This document shows, piece after piece, positions 1 to 11,254 of a stretch of 64,000 bases of DNA (the first letter of the stretch is position 1; every line of letters begins with the position of its first letter). The stretch lies in assembly GCA_037043235.1 (NCBI GenBank), contig JAWRVZ010000088.1, positions 186,001-250,000 on the forward strand. The letters run 5' to 3'. The notes under the pieces were generated by a model, which made no database searches, was not told the origin of the DNA, and was given only the letters and a program-made list of their open reading frames with translations. Origin of the DNA: Rhodeus uyekii. Its lineage: Eukaryota > Chordata > Actinopteri > Cypriniformes > Acheilognathidae. Position numbers and translations under genes: made by a program.

Positions 1-106
1 CATCTTTTTGTTTTGTTTTAAAAAATGAAGTTAAATTTTTTTTGGATTTTTTATTTTATTTTTAAATCGTGAATCTTTATGTAAAAACACATGTCTCGTA
101 TTTTCA

Positions 107-527
107 TGTCACTACCAAAACACTGAATGTTTTAGTCCATTGGGTGAGACTGATTTTAACCACAGCTCTACATTTTTGATCAGGAAATATTCCTATGTCC
201 CTCTCTCTCATATGCTATATGGTGAGTAGATTGATCCAATCATTTTGAGGTAAATGTGTTCTAAAGTCTGAAAATCTGTGTGTAACTTTAAGGAATGTCA
301 CTACCAAACACATTTTTTCTGCTATTAAGAAAACTTTTTTGGATGTTATTCCATAAAATGTAGTTTTTATATGTGTACCACTGTTCTGACCAGTGATTGC
401 TAACCATGTGCTGATTTGCATCTTCGAGCTAGGCTCAAAATTATCTAAAATTGTCACTACCAAAACAGTCACGACCGAAACATGTCTTGAAGTTTCGGTT
501 GTGACATCATTGTTTTGGTAGTGACAA
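107..527. repeat. Unclassified repeat with GTCACTACCAAAACA motifs and a 77-bp hairpin
   Basis: The 16-base motif TGTCACTACCAAAACA occurs at 107-122, as a variant at 296-312 and again from 452, with its inverted copy at 511-527. Positions 451-467 pair perfectly (17 bp) with 511-527, and 468-481 pair 13/14 with 492-505, leaving a 10-base loop (482-491) and a 5-base bulge. This is a foldback or MITE-like structure. I do not recognise the family. No coding sequence is visible. Confidence 0.6.
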
Positions 528-859
528 AAGGGAACACATGATGCTTTATTAATCCGTAATAAACATAAATTGTGTACACTGTAAAAAATCCAACTGATGT
601 TTTGTATGACAAATTCAGCTTTTAAAGTTTAATCAACTATTTAACAGGAAAAAAAATTGAGATAATTCAAAGTTTGTACAACTATTGGCCCTAAGTTGAG
701 AAAACTCAAAAATGTTCTGCAGCTGGTTGCAACTTTTTTTTTTTTTACAGTTATGCAAATCATTACTACTGTAGTATTTTTTTGTAGTGTTTTAGTATGC
801 GAGTTAAAATTATTTAATGTGATTAGGTTACAATTAAGGGTGCAGTCAATGATATGTAA

Positions 860-935
860 CAGTCTGACTCTCATACCAGCGGACCAGGGTTTGAGTCCTG
901 CTTGGAGCGGGCGATTCGAACAGGAGGGGTTATAG
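860..935 (+). repeat. tRNA-like SINE fragment
   Basis: A B-box-like stretch (GGGTTTGAGTCC near 888-900) lies in a tRNA-like context with no recognisable acceptor stem or A box. It is read as a decayed tRNA-derived SINE piece, not a tRNA gene. The rest of 535-1070 shows nothing recognisable. Confidence 0.3.
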
Positions 936-1074
936 ATAGGATGATAGCGTTGGATTGTTAGGTTGTTGTCAATAATGTTAATTTCTATGATATTAATGCC
1001 TAGAAAGACTACAAGAGAGAGACAGAGAGTGTCTCTATGTGGTTCTGGATAATTATCTGAATGAATATGTTATA

Positions 1075-2147
1075 CACTCACCTAAAGGATTATTAGGAAC
1101 ACCTGTTCAGTTTCTCATTAATGCAATTTTCTAATCAATCTAATCAACATGGCAGTTGCTGCATTTAGGGGTCAAGACAATCTCCTGAACTCCAAACTGA
1201 ATGTCAGAATGGGAAAGAAAGGTGATTTAAGCAATTTTGAGCGTGGCATGGTTGTTGGTGCCAGACGTTCCGGGCTAAGTATTTCACAATCTGCTCAGTT
1301 ACTGGGATTTTCACGCACAACCATTTCTAGGGTTTACAAAGAATGCTGTGAAAAGGGAAAAACATCCAGTATGCGGCAGTCCCGTGGGTGAAAATGCCTT
1401 GTTGATGCTAGAGGTCAGAGGAGAACGGGCCGACTGATTCAAGCTGATAGAAGAGCAACTTTGACTGAAATAACCACTTGTTACAACTGAGGTTTGCAGC
1501 AAAGCATTTGTGAAGCCACAACACGCACAACCTTGAGGCGGATAGGCTTCAACAGCAGAAGCCCCCACTGGGTACCACTCATCTCCACTACAAATAGGAA
1601 AAAATTGGACAGTTGAAGACTGGAAAAATTTTGCTTGGTCTGATGAGTCTCGATTTCTGTTGAGACATTCAGATGGTAGAGTAAGAATATGACGTAAACA
1701 GAATGAGAACATGGATCCATCATGCCTTGTTACCACTGTGCAGGCTGGTGATGGTGGTGTAATGGTGTGGAGGATGTTTTCTTGGCACGCTTTAGGCCCT
1801 TTAGTGCCAATTGGGCATTGTTTAAATACCACGGCCTACCTGAGCATTGTTTTTGACCATGTCCATCCCTTTATGACCACCATGTACCCATCCTCTGATG
1901 CTACTTCAAGCAGGATAATGCACCATGTCACAAAGCTCGAATCATTTCAAATTGGTTTCTTGAACATGACAATGAGTTCACTGCACTAAAATGGCCCCAC
2001 AGTCACCAGATCTCAACCCCATAGAGCATCTTTGGGATGTGGTGGAACGGGAGCTTTGTGCCCTGGATGTGCATCCCACAAATCTCCATCAACTGCAAGA
2101 TGCTATCCTATCAATATGGTCAACATTCCTAAAGAATTTCAAATCTT
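1075..2147 (+). pseudogene. Tc1/mariner-type transposase pseudogene, 3' end truncated
   Basis: The element starts with a Tc1-type terminal repeat (CACTCACCTAAAGGATTATT) after a TA dinucleotide at 1073-1074. Reading right, the 1149-1391 frame encodes a paired-type helix-turn-helix region (FERGMVVGARRSGLSISQSA, then LLGFSRTTISRVY). Later frames, separated by stops and frameshifts, show the end of the DDE domain: WPHSPDLNPIEHLWDVVERE near 1990-2055, with the last catalytic Glu. The homology fades near 2147 and the matching right terminal repeat is absent, so the copy is immobile. Family knowledge: the intact protein cuts and pastes the element at TA sites. Confidence 0.85.
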
Positions 2148-2254
2148 AACTTTGAAATCAGTATGATAAACTTTATGCCTTCTACAAAGAAAGATTGGGT
2201 TCAAAATACAACAAATCTCATAAATGACAGAAAAACTAAATTTGGAAATGGAAC

Positions 2255-2810
2255 AAGGAAGACAGGCTTGTGAAGGGAGAACGGTGGCAGGGAGAGGGTG
2301 GATGCGTGGAGGAAGACAAAGACCTGTTCATTCAGATGAAATAAGTGCTAAATTTATAAACATGTCATGAATCAAGGTCTCTCATTGAGAGAGGAAGGGT
2401 TGAGGGTGCAACCCAATCTGCAAAGACCCACAGCTGCATCTGTCATGCTAATTTTCCAGCATACAAACAGGTGAGAGTTACATCCTTACAGTAAATGAAA
2501 ACATTACAGGAATTTATTTTGTATTGCAATTATAGAATATTTACACATATATACATTACAGTAAGTTTGACTGTAACATAGATTTTTACAATAGGACCCA
2601 AAGACTGCCCCCAACAGGAGGAAGAGAACCATTATTTTCAGATGCGCAGGAAAATATTATTGTTGACATGGTTATGGTCACCAATGCAATACTTTAAAAC
2701 TGTGGGAAAGTCAAGATAGAGTGCTGGCTGATAATGATATATTTGGAAATGTTACAGACCTGGTTCTTCCCCAGGTGCATGAGAGAGAACATTAGATGTG
2801 ATGTTGATGA
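2255..2810 (+). pseudogene. IS630/Tc1-superfamily transposase remnant with intron-like gap
   Basis: Around 2300-2470 the sequence reads as the N-terminal DNA-binding part of a second Tc1-superfamily transposase (SLREEGLRVQPNLQRPTAAS after one frameshift). At 2471 the frame stops at a GTGAG donor-like site and resumes in the same frame at 2595 after ...TTTTTACAATAG, giving RLPPTGGREPLFSDAQENII. The 124-bp gap at 2471-2594 behaves like a spliceosomal intron. Recognisable coding is lost near 2810 and the catalytic DDE part is missing. Compared from memory with similar fish transposase ORFs; no database check was possible. Confidence 0.55.
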
Positions 2811-4560
2811 AAACCTGTGGCTGATGCTAGAGAGAGGCAGGATTAGCCCTTCAATTATTTGTTCTAATTACAGTATGTACTTTTAGTTTCTACCTTTTTT
2901 CTCATTACTGTAAATCCGTAAATGACTACAGACTATTGAAGCAAACTGCTGATTTTCATCTACCTTAAAGAATTTTTATGTTTTAAAAATGTAAATACTG
3001 TAAATCATGTGAAAGAATGTCACTCTGTTCTTTGAAGAAAATATTACTTTGTATGAATTCACTGAAATTGTTCAAAACTGTAAAGAAAAGTTAGAATTTT
3101 CTGTATTGGTGTTTGATGCTAGTGTTTTTACGCTCAGTGTGTTCTGAGTGACAGTGTGTGTATCTCGGTGAGGGTTGTGTAAAGTGTTTGCCTGCATGAG
3201 TCTGTTTTGAGGCATGTGTTCAGAGTTGTGTTGCTTGGAATGGGTTTTGCAGGTGATGTGAACTGTTCAGCTCAGGTGACTGTTGGTAGAGCAGACTGTA
3301 GTTAGAGTTTTGCACATGACTCCAGTTGTGCTCACTGCTGCTTAGCAATCGTAAAAAACTATACATTTAGAACGGCTTTTAAATTCTTGAATGTAAACTG
3401 TAGAATTCAGCATGCAGAATTGCGATTTGAACAGAAAGTGGAATTTCACCCATATTTCAAAAAATATTGTAAGATATCAATAATGCAAATTTGAAATGCC
3501 ACATTTTGAAATTTATCTGTCATTAGTTAATTCATTAAATGTAATGAAATTACTTTTTTGGATGACGAAACTAATCAAAGCCAACTACTGGACCACTGAA
3601 TTTTCTACATGTATATTATCACTCACTAACACAACAGTTATAGTCTCAGTTCCTGAAGAGGCACAGCCCTGCAGAGTTTAGCTGCAGAGTGCAGCTAATC
3701 AAACTCTGCAGTCATGTTGCTGGGTTCATGCTATGTTGTAATTGCCATAAATTAGAGATGACATAAATTAGAGTGATACCATAAAATTGAGGTGATGTTC
3801 TACTCAAAGCTGTTCACATAATCTGACTGGGAATTGTGCATGTCTATGGGCAACACTATCAATGCCTAAATGAGCTCTCAGAAAATTCCAAGCTATGAGC
3901 TAAATACTTACTAGCTCTACAAGAACGTGAAAGTTTTTTACATGATGAAATCTTGTAAATATGGTACGGTAATTACACCATGGTGTTAATGAAACTTGTA
4001 CTGTAGGCCTCCAGGTTTGAGTTTGAGACCGCAGTCTACATTCAATGTGCATTCATACAGTGTCATAATTACTGTAACAATTCTGAGCTGGAAGAATTCT
4101 TAATTTGCTCGTAGAAGTTGTATTTACTATACGTAAACTACATTTTCGGAGAGATATGACTAGTATCACGTGGCCACTGTACCACCTGACCACTACAGAT
4201 TTAAGATGTGTTCAACCTGAAGCGCCGCTGTGCAGACCAAATTGTATATGACATAAAACTACAGCGAGACCGATTTGTAAGCATGCAGAGCTTTATTTAC
4301 CGTAATTACGACATGCAGTGAATGCAGCATATCACTTGTGTAGTTACAGCTCAATACAGCTCAATTACAGAACTGATAGATTCAAATTTGGTAAGCATTT
4401 ATTTTCAAATGTTTTATCTGAAAACGTGGTGATTTTTTTGTGATACTGGATGGCAAAATTAAAATCTGTTCCCTTTCAAAAGCTACTCTCAATGCTACAT
4501 TGTGCGTTATTAGACAACTCTCATGTTTGACCAGTTGTGAAGTATGTGTGGAACAATAAC
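2811..4560. other. No gene recognised; probable decayed transposon tail
   Basis: There is no convincing ORF or splice-bounded exon here. The GT-rich stretch at 3095-3350 resembles the 3' non-coding part of the preceding transposon family, which is an inference. The remainder is AT-rich single-copy-looking sequence. Confidence 0.35.
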
Positions 4561-4569
4561 CTCTGACGA

Positions 4570-4609
4570 TGACGTCAGTGGAATTCATGGTTGAGAGAGG
4601 CTATAAATA
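4570..4609 (+). promoter_or_regulatory. CRE plus TATA box, probably an LTR promoter
   Basis: A perfect palindromic cAMP-response element (TGACGTCA, 4570-4577) lies 24 bp upstream of TATAAATA (4602-4609), a textbook RNA polymerase II core promoter spacing. Transcription would start near 4630. No host ORF follows, but a polyadenylation signal (AATAAA, about 5287) and an LTR-like end do, so this is best read as the promoter of an LTR. Confidence 0.45.
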
Positions 4610-5341
4610 GACATGAAACAGGCTAGGTTAGGTTTAGGTTTCATTGTCTTCAGAGACCGCATCGTGTGTGTGTTACACTCTCTTGTTTCACAAGTTCACT
4701 TACATTTAATTTAAATAGTGTTAAAGGTTATGCGCAAGGTCTAAGCTCTGAATTTTGCCTGGACCCAGAGCACTCAGAGTTCACAGTTCACAAATTCACA
4801 GTTTGGGATAGAAATAGTTAGAATAGCTGTTTCTTCATTAATGAGTGGGCGCAGTTTCGAGCTTTGCACGAGCTACGCACTCTCTCATCTGTGTGTAATG
4901 TTCAGCACACAGTTCGTGTTTACATCGGACGCGTGCTTTTCATGTTGTGTCATGCGCACTGTCTCTAGTTTCTTGTGAACACGTAATGGTGCGTGTTCGC
5001 ATTGGATGCATGTTCGTGCCTTGTCATTGTATACCTCTTTAAAATAACCCCTGTTTAACTTAGATTTGTCCCAGGTGTTTCTGATTCAATTACCCTTCCT
5101 CCTGTGTCTATTTAATCCCTTCGTATTTGCTATCCTGTGTCGCGTCGTTGTCTTTCATGTTGCTCCCTGTCTCTGTGCACTTCGGAATCTAGTTGTGTCT
5201 TGTCTACCGTAGTTTTATCCTGTCCTGCCTGAGTAAGTCAGTCTTGTTTTTCCCCCATGGGGTCGTTTTGTTTCAGTTTTGTTGTTAATAAAAAGCCCTT
5301 CCACCTGCATACTGAGTCCTCCCTTCCTGAAACCTGACACA
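4570..5341 (+). repeat. LTR-like sequence with promoter and poly(A) signal
   Basis: Promoter motifs at the left, TTAATAAAAAGC near 5285 and an ACCTGACACA end at about 5332-5341 match the layout of the fish LTRs found elsewhere in this window. I could not find the left boundary or a target duplication, so the extent is approximate. A second truncated LTR 3' end (AATAAAAGCCC near 5388, ending CCTGACA near 5451) follows directly. Confidence 0.45.
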
Positions 5342-5469
5342 AGTTTTAGTCAAGTCAAGTCTCCACCCTGTTTTATTGTATTGTAAATAAAAGCCCGTCT
5401 CTCCAACATCTTTGTGTCCTCACATTTCGCTTCTCCAAAACCTGACAATTTCTCTATGAGGCATGTGGT

Positions 5470-5776
5470 TGTAATCCCACCGGAGGCAGCGCGTAATCAC
5501 AGAAGCACACGGAGCTCGGGATTACTCATTTCACAAAAGCACTTTTTATTAAAGTATAAACAAAAGGCACTCAGGGGTGCAAAACGCAAACAACCAGGAG
5601 CACGAGGAGAACATCCAAATTACATTCAACGATTGACAAGGACATGATGCACATGGGGGTTTAAATACACAAGGAAATAACCAACAGGTGACGAACTAAA
5701 TGGGTAATTAAACTAACAAGACATCTACGGGAACACAAGAGGGACAAAACAGGCGGATCAGGACCAGACTGTGACA
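5470..5776 (-). mobile_element. Solo LTR, 307 bp, TSD GTGGT
   Basis: Begins TGTAATCCC and ends ACTGTGACA, flanked on both sides by GTGGT (5465-5469 and 5777-5781). The poly(A) signal is on the minus strand (TTTTTATTA near 5544), so the LTR points left. No internal region remains: it is the product of LTR-LTR recombination. Confidence 0.85.
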
Positions 5777-6355
5777 GTGGTCAAGCTTCACTTCTTGGAG
5801 TTAGCACTCATTCTACTAGGTAGATTGCTTCCTCCAAGGCTTTGGCATTTTCTTTGGTGTTTTGCCAAACATAATGTACTTCACAACTGGTCAAAAAATG
5901 GTTTTGTTCCCGTTTTTTAGAGATCCGGGTTACAGTCAATTAACCCAAGGCATTTTGATCATTTCTGTTTATACTTTTCCAGATTTAAACAAACCTAGGC
6001 TTATTAAAAATATGTGCCTCTACCTACAAAATATCCAACATATGCATACAATTTACTCCAGTTTATATCTAAAATTAACAATAGAAACAGTAAAATGGCA
6101 ACAATTCTTCACATAAATGAGGATTATGTGGACAGATTAAATGCTTATCTTTATGCTTAAAACTATGTTTTACTCTTTGGCATTTAAGAGAGAGCTGTTT
6201 TATATGACTGTAGTGGTTTTATGTTTTGTTGTATGTGTTTATCGTTTTATTCAGATTATGCTTGTACAGCACTTTTGTAAATGCTTGTTTTTAAAAGTGC
6301 CCTATATATAAACCTTTGAGTTCAGCTGAGTGTAGGTGGTAAGTTGCATTGTATA

Positions 6356-6519
6356 AGCTTTCCTGTAGCTCAAATAATAGAGTGTGGTGCTTGCAATGTC
6401 AAGGTCATGGGTTTGATTCCCAGGGAAAGCAAGAACTGATTAGAATGTCAATGTGTTTCTTGAATATAATGTAAGTCACTTTGAATAAAAGCATCCGCAA
6501 AATGCATAAATGTAAAATA
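6356..6519 (+). mobile_element. tRNA-derived SINE
   Basis: The head is tRNA-like (TGTAGCTCAAATAATAGAG as A-box region; B box GGTTTGATTCCC). The tail contains the fish SINE signature AATGTAAGTCACTTTGAATA, then AAAGCATCCGCAAAATGCAT. The same family occurs inverted at 33853-34010 and as a tail fragment at 53253-53330. Confidence 0.8.
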
Positions 6520-7096
6520 TAAGTTATTTCATTTAGCAGAAATGTTTCCACATGCACATATTTCCAATGAGCCTTGGTTGGAAGTGAAACAATGTCATTT
6601 AGTTTAGAGAAATATGTTTACTTTGAGAATTAATCATGCATATCAGGGATTAAATAGTCATACTTATTTAAAAATATGGATTAAATTGATGATGCATCTA
6701 TTTATGCTGTCATAAAATATTTAATTTCTTTGAATCACAATTCAGTCAGTTCCTAGTTATGTCATTCAAATTCCAATTCAATATCTATTACTGTGTCAAA
6801 TATAATTTAACAACTTAAATGATGCATTGGTCAAAAGTTACATGTTAAATTTTTACAGATGAATTTGTGTCTGAATGAAAAGCTTTCTAATGCTTTCTAA
6901 TGTTACACTATACTATCAATTGCTACTGCTTCTATTGCATTCTAATTTATGTTGATTTGGTTAGTTTGTAATATGTTTATTCTTGTACCAAACATATTTT
7001 TTTTTAATTGTGGAGGAGCTGTAACCACTGTGTCACCTGACAGAAAGATGGATGGTTGAATGAGTGATTATTACCTGAATGGGTTAAAGAGATAAC
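6520..7096. other. AT-rich spacer, nothing recognised
   Basis: No ORF, splice-bounded exon, repeat boundary or RNA gene can be supported. Confidence 0.4.
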
Positions 7097-7101
7097 GATA
7101 G

Positions 7102-7632
7102 TGTTATGATTATGAGCTCTGTGCTCCCCTCCATGGCCACCAGATAGAGCTCACACATATACTGACACTTCACTACACACTACATTTCCCAGGAACCATC
7201 ACACTGCACTGATTACACATACACAGCTGGACTCCATCATGTCTGTTTGTTCATGCCACCTGTTACCAATCTCATAGACTATAAAAGACTGCTTCATTCA
7301 TTCACTCACCGCGAAGTCTCGATTTGCAATAGCGATCATTCTGAGCGTTTAGTCCTATCCTGATTATCTGTTCTGATTCTGCCTGTTACCTGTTTCTTGA
7401 TCCTGTTCTGCCTGCCCCGACCTTGTGCCTGGAATAACGTTTACTATTGATATCTGCCTGCCTCGACCTCTCACCTGGACTACCGTTTCTGTATCTGTTC
7501 TGCCTGCCTTCCTGACCCCTGCTTGGATTACTGACCACGATTGCTCTCTGTTTTGCCCTGACCCCCTGCCTGTACGACCATTCTTAATAAAGACATTGCG
7601 ATTGGATCCCTGCCTGTGAGTCCTCTGTTACA
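7102..7632 (+). mobile_element. Solo LTR, 531 bp, TSD GATAG
   Basis: TGTTATGA...CTGTTACA is bounded by GATAG at 7097-7101 and 7633-7637. A TATA-like ACTATAAAAGAC sits near 7278 and AATAAA near 7587, consistent with U3-R-U5. The 5' half resembles the minus-strand LTR at 28137-28591 (shared GGCCACCAG and ACTACATTTCCCA), so the two are probably the same family. ORFs inside are chance. Confidence 0.88.
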
Positions 7633-7637
7633 GATAG

Positions 7638-8494
7638 ACAGAGGGGAGCGATTGATGAGTTGTCATTTTAAATCACTGAGCTACTTTATAGTCTGACACT
7701 GCCTCCCATCACTGTCTTGATTTAACTGATTCATAGACATTTATGCTAGTGGGACTATAGATGATCTTTTTTCCATTTCTCAAGCTCCACAAGTTGACAG
7801 AAATTCCAGAAATAAACTTCACTAAGGACACAAGGATCATAACTGTTTTGTTTTTTCATCACAGATGTTCTGAGACAATGGCCAAATGTGATATATCGTA
7901 CATATTATTGCAATAAATGGTAGCGCATTATATTATAACCCAGAAAGTACTGCGTAAGTACACTGAATTTATGGTGTAACTATCAGTAATTATAGTGTAA
8001 CTATAAAGAATAAGGGAAAAATATAAAACGATTGGGGAATAAAGGAGTAACCAGGACAATTACTAATAACTCATACAGTATATATTTTAAGACTACGTGC
8101 TAAGTATTATATTATTACATGATATGTGTCACCTACGCTAAACAGCATGGAAAATTGCAAAGAATTTATACTGTAAGTATTTTACAACTAAGGTCAAACT
8201 ATTCTAATATTATATGGTATGAATGGCCTAGGCTATGCTAAACAACAATTTAGCAAGGACTTACATGTGTACTGATTGCGGTGGATAACTCTCTCTCCAA
8301 GCCTATTACTTAATAAAATATATGCTGTAATTCTGTTCCTCACCATTGGGGGGCGATGTAGTGTTGGTGGGGCTAGATAAAATAAGGTGAACAGTAGAGG
8401 AAAAGAGTATTCAGGTAGCATGCCACTTTGTCTTGCTGGCAAGTGTTTGTGAAGTCCTTGTTGAGAAACATTTGTTTTCTTGCTCAACTGTAAA
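7638..8494. other. No gene recognised
   Basis: AT-rich sequence without a credible ORF. The minus-strand ORF at 8233-8625 runs into the MITE on its right and has no recognisable domain. Confidence 0.35.
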
Positions 8495-8496
8495 TA

Positions 8497-9116
8497 CAGT
8501 GGTACCTCGAGATACGAAATTAATCCGTTCCGAGGCGGCCTTCGTATAATGAGTTTTTCGTATCTTGGAACACATTTTACATGTAAAATGGCTAATCTGT
8601 CCCAAGCCCTCCAAAAACACCCCATTAAATTTCATAATAAAGCTAAATTGACCTACAAACAATGAAATAACGTAAAATGTTGAAGCTTACCTTTCGAGTG
8701 AGGCTATCTCCGAAAGTGGCAGCAGAGGAGGAGGAGGAAAAGGTAAAGTTTCGGGTGCGGAGTGGCTGAGCTAAAGCACGCCAGCACGTACGTATAGAAC
8801 AGGGGTGGGCAAACTACGGTCCGCGGGCCATATCCGGCCCGCCGAACTCGCCGAACTTGTATGAAACCTTCATTTTACATTTCCTTGTAATGTCACTCTG
8901 TCGCGGCTGCAAGCGGCAATGGCGCTGAAGCTGTGTTGGATAGCAGGCGTGTGTCGCCCCTCGTCAACAATCACGAACCACGCTCACCCACGCTCACTTT
9001 CAGAAACCTTTCGTATCTTGAAAACTTTTCGTATGTAGAGCAGTAAAATTTTTCATCTTTGCTTTCGTAACTTGGATTTTCGTAAGTTGAGCCTTTCGTA
9101 TCTTGAGGTACTACTG
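8497..9116. mobile_element. Pogo/Tigger-type MITE, 620 bp, TA duplication
   Basis: The left end CAGTGGTACCTCGAGATACG and right end (reverse complement CAGTAGTACCTCAAGATACG) are inverted repeats matching about 20 of 22 bases. The element is flanked by TA at 8495-8496 and 9117-9118. Internal subterminal repeats of TTTCGTATCTTG type are visible. It has no transposase. A hAT-like end (CAGGGGTGGGCAAACTACGG, from about 8811) is nested inside. Confidence 0.85.
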
Positions 9117-9118
9117 TA

Positions 9119-9795
9119 ACTTCTTTGTGTCTGATGTTTGAATGTATGTGGAGGCCAATCCGTTTGTAAAAGTGTTTGGATTGTAATCTCTTTTGTTTGT
9201 TTTACTGCAAATGATTAATGGAAGGTGTTTTGTGTTATAGAAGGACTTTTCTTGTTGTCAATATGCTTAATGCATATTTTTGCCATCTCTGTGGATCTGG
9301 AAAGGATCTATAACTACAGCTGATGGCTCTGGACAAAGACATCTGTTCAGAGGAAACACATCACTTGGAAACCAGTATAACAGGGAGGAGATACAATTGT
9401 TGCTGGATCACTTTTCAATGGATTTCTCTGTCAAATGGACAAGCAACTACGGACATAACAGCTAAGACATTCTCTTGACTCTTTTGCATTTACCTTGCTC
9501 CACCTAAATACGAGAGACATTATACTTTGAGTGAGATATTTTTGAGTATGCAAATATCTGTAAGCTCATGTGGAGTGTTGGTTTTGTTTTTGTGGGTTGA
9601 GGAAAGTGATGGGTTTTTGTGTGAGAGGGTTTTGTTGAAAATAGTACTTAAAGAAAAACAACGAAACGAAAGAAGACTTTGTAGCTGCCTGCCTTACTAG
9701 AGATTTAAAAGATGTGGTAATGTTTATGACCTTCCCAAAACATTCAGATGTATAATTAGTATTCGTGCAAAGTAACACGTGCTGTTATACTATGG
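9119..9795. other. No gene recognised
   Basis: The 61-codon ORF at 9280-9465 has no recognisable domain and no flanking context to support it as an exon. Confidence 0.3.
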
Positions 9796-10092
9796 CTGGT
9801 GTGTGGTGAGTGCTCTCTCTCTCTATCATGATAAACAGGCGAACACAGACGCAAGTAAACTTAGATCTTTATTTTAAAGCAGGTACGAGCACAGTAACTG
9901 GAGATGGCACTTAAGAGGTAGAGAAGTGGAAGAACTGAAGTGTTATCTTAGAGGAGATTACAGATAGCGTTGTTCAGGCAGACTGGAGAGTTCACGGAGG
10001 GAGGAGAAATCCTTCCCGGTCCACGAGAGATTGAAGTGAGCCAGTCCATCATCAAGAGTCTAGGATGGAGGAGACTTTGTATATGTTCTGGT

Positions 10093-10990
10093 CTACAGAG
10101 GTTTAGTGAATGGTTTAAGCAGAGACACGTGAAATGGTGAAATTCTGTATTGTGCAGGCAATTGGAGATGGTAAGTGATGTTGTTGATCTGCCTCACCAC
10201 TATGAATGGACCTATAAATTGGGGATTCAGCTTACGACTGGGCACCAGTAGGCGAGTGTCTCTTGTTGATAGCCAGACGAACTGCCTGGGATGGTACTGT
10301 GGTGTTGGCAGGCATCGACGGTTGGCTTGACTCTTCTGCCTACAGACTGCCCTCTGCAGTTGGACATGAATTGAGTCCCACACCCTCTCACTCTCCTGAA
10401 ACCAATGATTGACAGCCGGAATGTCCATAGGCTCACCTGTACAGGGAAACAGAGGGGGTTGAAAATCAAAAATGTATTGGAAGGGTGTGAGATGGGTGGA
10501 TTGGTGCCTTAGAGAGCTGTGGGCAAACCCTTGTGGGGAATCAGTTTACATGCTTTGGAAAACCGATCTACCACCATTAGGATGCAGGTGTTACCATCAG
10601 AGGGTGATAGATCGGTTGTGAAGTCAACGGCGATGTGTGACCAGGGTCGATGAGGTAGTGGCAAGGGGTGGAGTTTACCTTCTGGTAGATGTCGTGGGGA
10701 TTTGGTGGAGGCACAGATTGAGTATCCTTTGACGTAACGGGAAACATCACGTCCATCCTGGGCCACCAATAGCGATCTTGTAGGACTGAGAGGGTTCGCT
10801 GGCTGCCTGGGTGTCCACAGCCTGGAGAGGTGTGGACTTGATCCATGAGGGACAGTCGGAGACGGGATGGCAGGTAGATCTGTCCCTCAGGGACCCCTGG
10901 CGGAGCTAGTTCCTCACGAGTTGCCTCGCTGATTTGATGGTCTATGGCCAACTGGATAAGACTTACAATTATGGCTGGAGGGAGCACTGT
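10093..10990 (-). pseudogene. Gypsy-like integrase pseudogene
   Basis: The N-terminal zinc-binding region (HTSPGCGHPGSQRTLSVLQ, then YWWPRM) lies at 10987-10740. The catalytic core start (WSHIAVDFTTDLSPSDG, VDRFSKACKLIPHKGLP) lies at 10769-10509. The C-terminal SH3-like part (FIGPFIVVRQIN ... RISPFHVSLLKP) lies at 10428-10093. The frames are offset and part of the core is deleted, so no active protein is possible. An intact protein would insert retrotransposon cDNA. Confidence 0.8.
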
Positions 10991-11061
10991 TTCGGGTGGT
11001 TGAGGATTGTTGTCAGCAAGGAATTGACGAGACAGGGCATCTGCTTTCTGGTTTTTGTCTC

Positions 11062-11103
11062 AGAATCAGAATCAGAATCAGAATCAGAATCAGAATCAGA
11101 AAG
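11062..11103 (-). repeat. Hexanucleotide tail (GATTCT)n
   Basis: About seven copies of a 6-bp unit form the 3' terminus of the LINE. Such short-repeat tails in place of poly(A) are typical of CR1/L2/Rex1-type LINEs. Confidence 0.9.
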
Positions 11104-11254
11104 AGCTTTATTGCCAAGTGTGCTTTCACACACTAGGAATTTGTCTTGGTGTTGAAGCTTCCAGTAATAGGTAAGGACAGAATGTCAGCCATAACATCCG
11201 TCTGCATTGTTTTTCTTTCCCTGCGCTCTGCCCAGCATTTAATCTCTTATTAAT

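Noticed and set aside
870..930. tRNA gene
   Set aside because: Only a B-box-like stretch is present; there is no A box, anticodon arm or acceptor pairing.
7425..7619. 64-codon ORF rich in Pro and Cys
   Set aside because: Lies inside the 7102-7632 solo LTR.
8233..8665. Overlapping ORFs of 61-130 codons
   Set aside because: They cross the left end of the pogo-like MITE and have no domain similarity.
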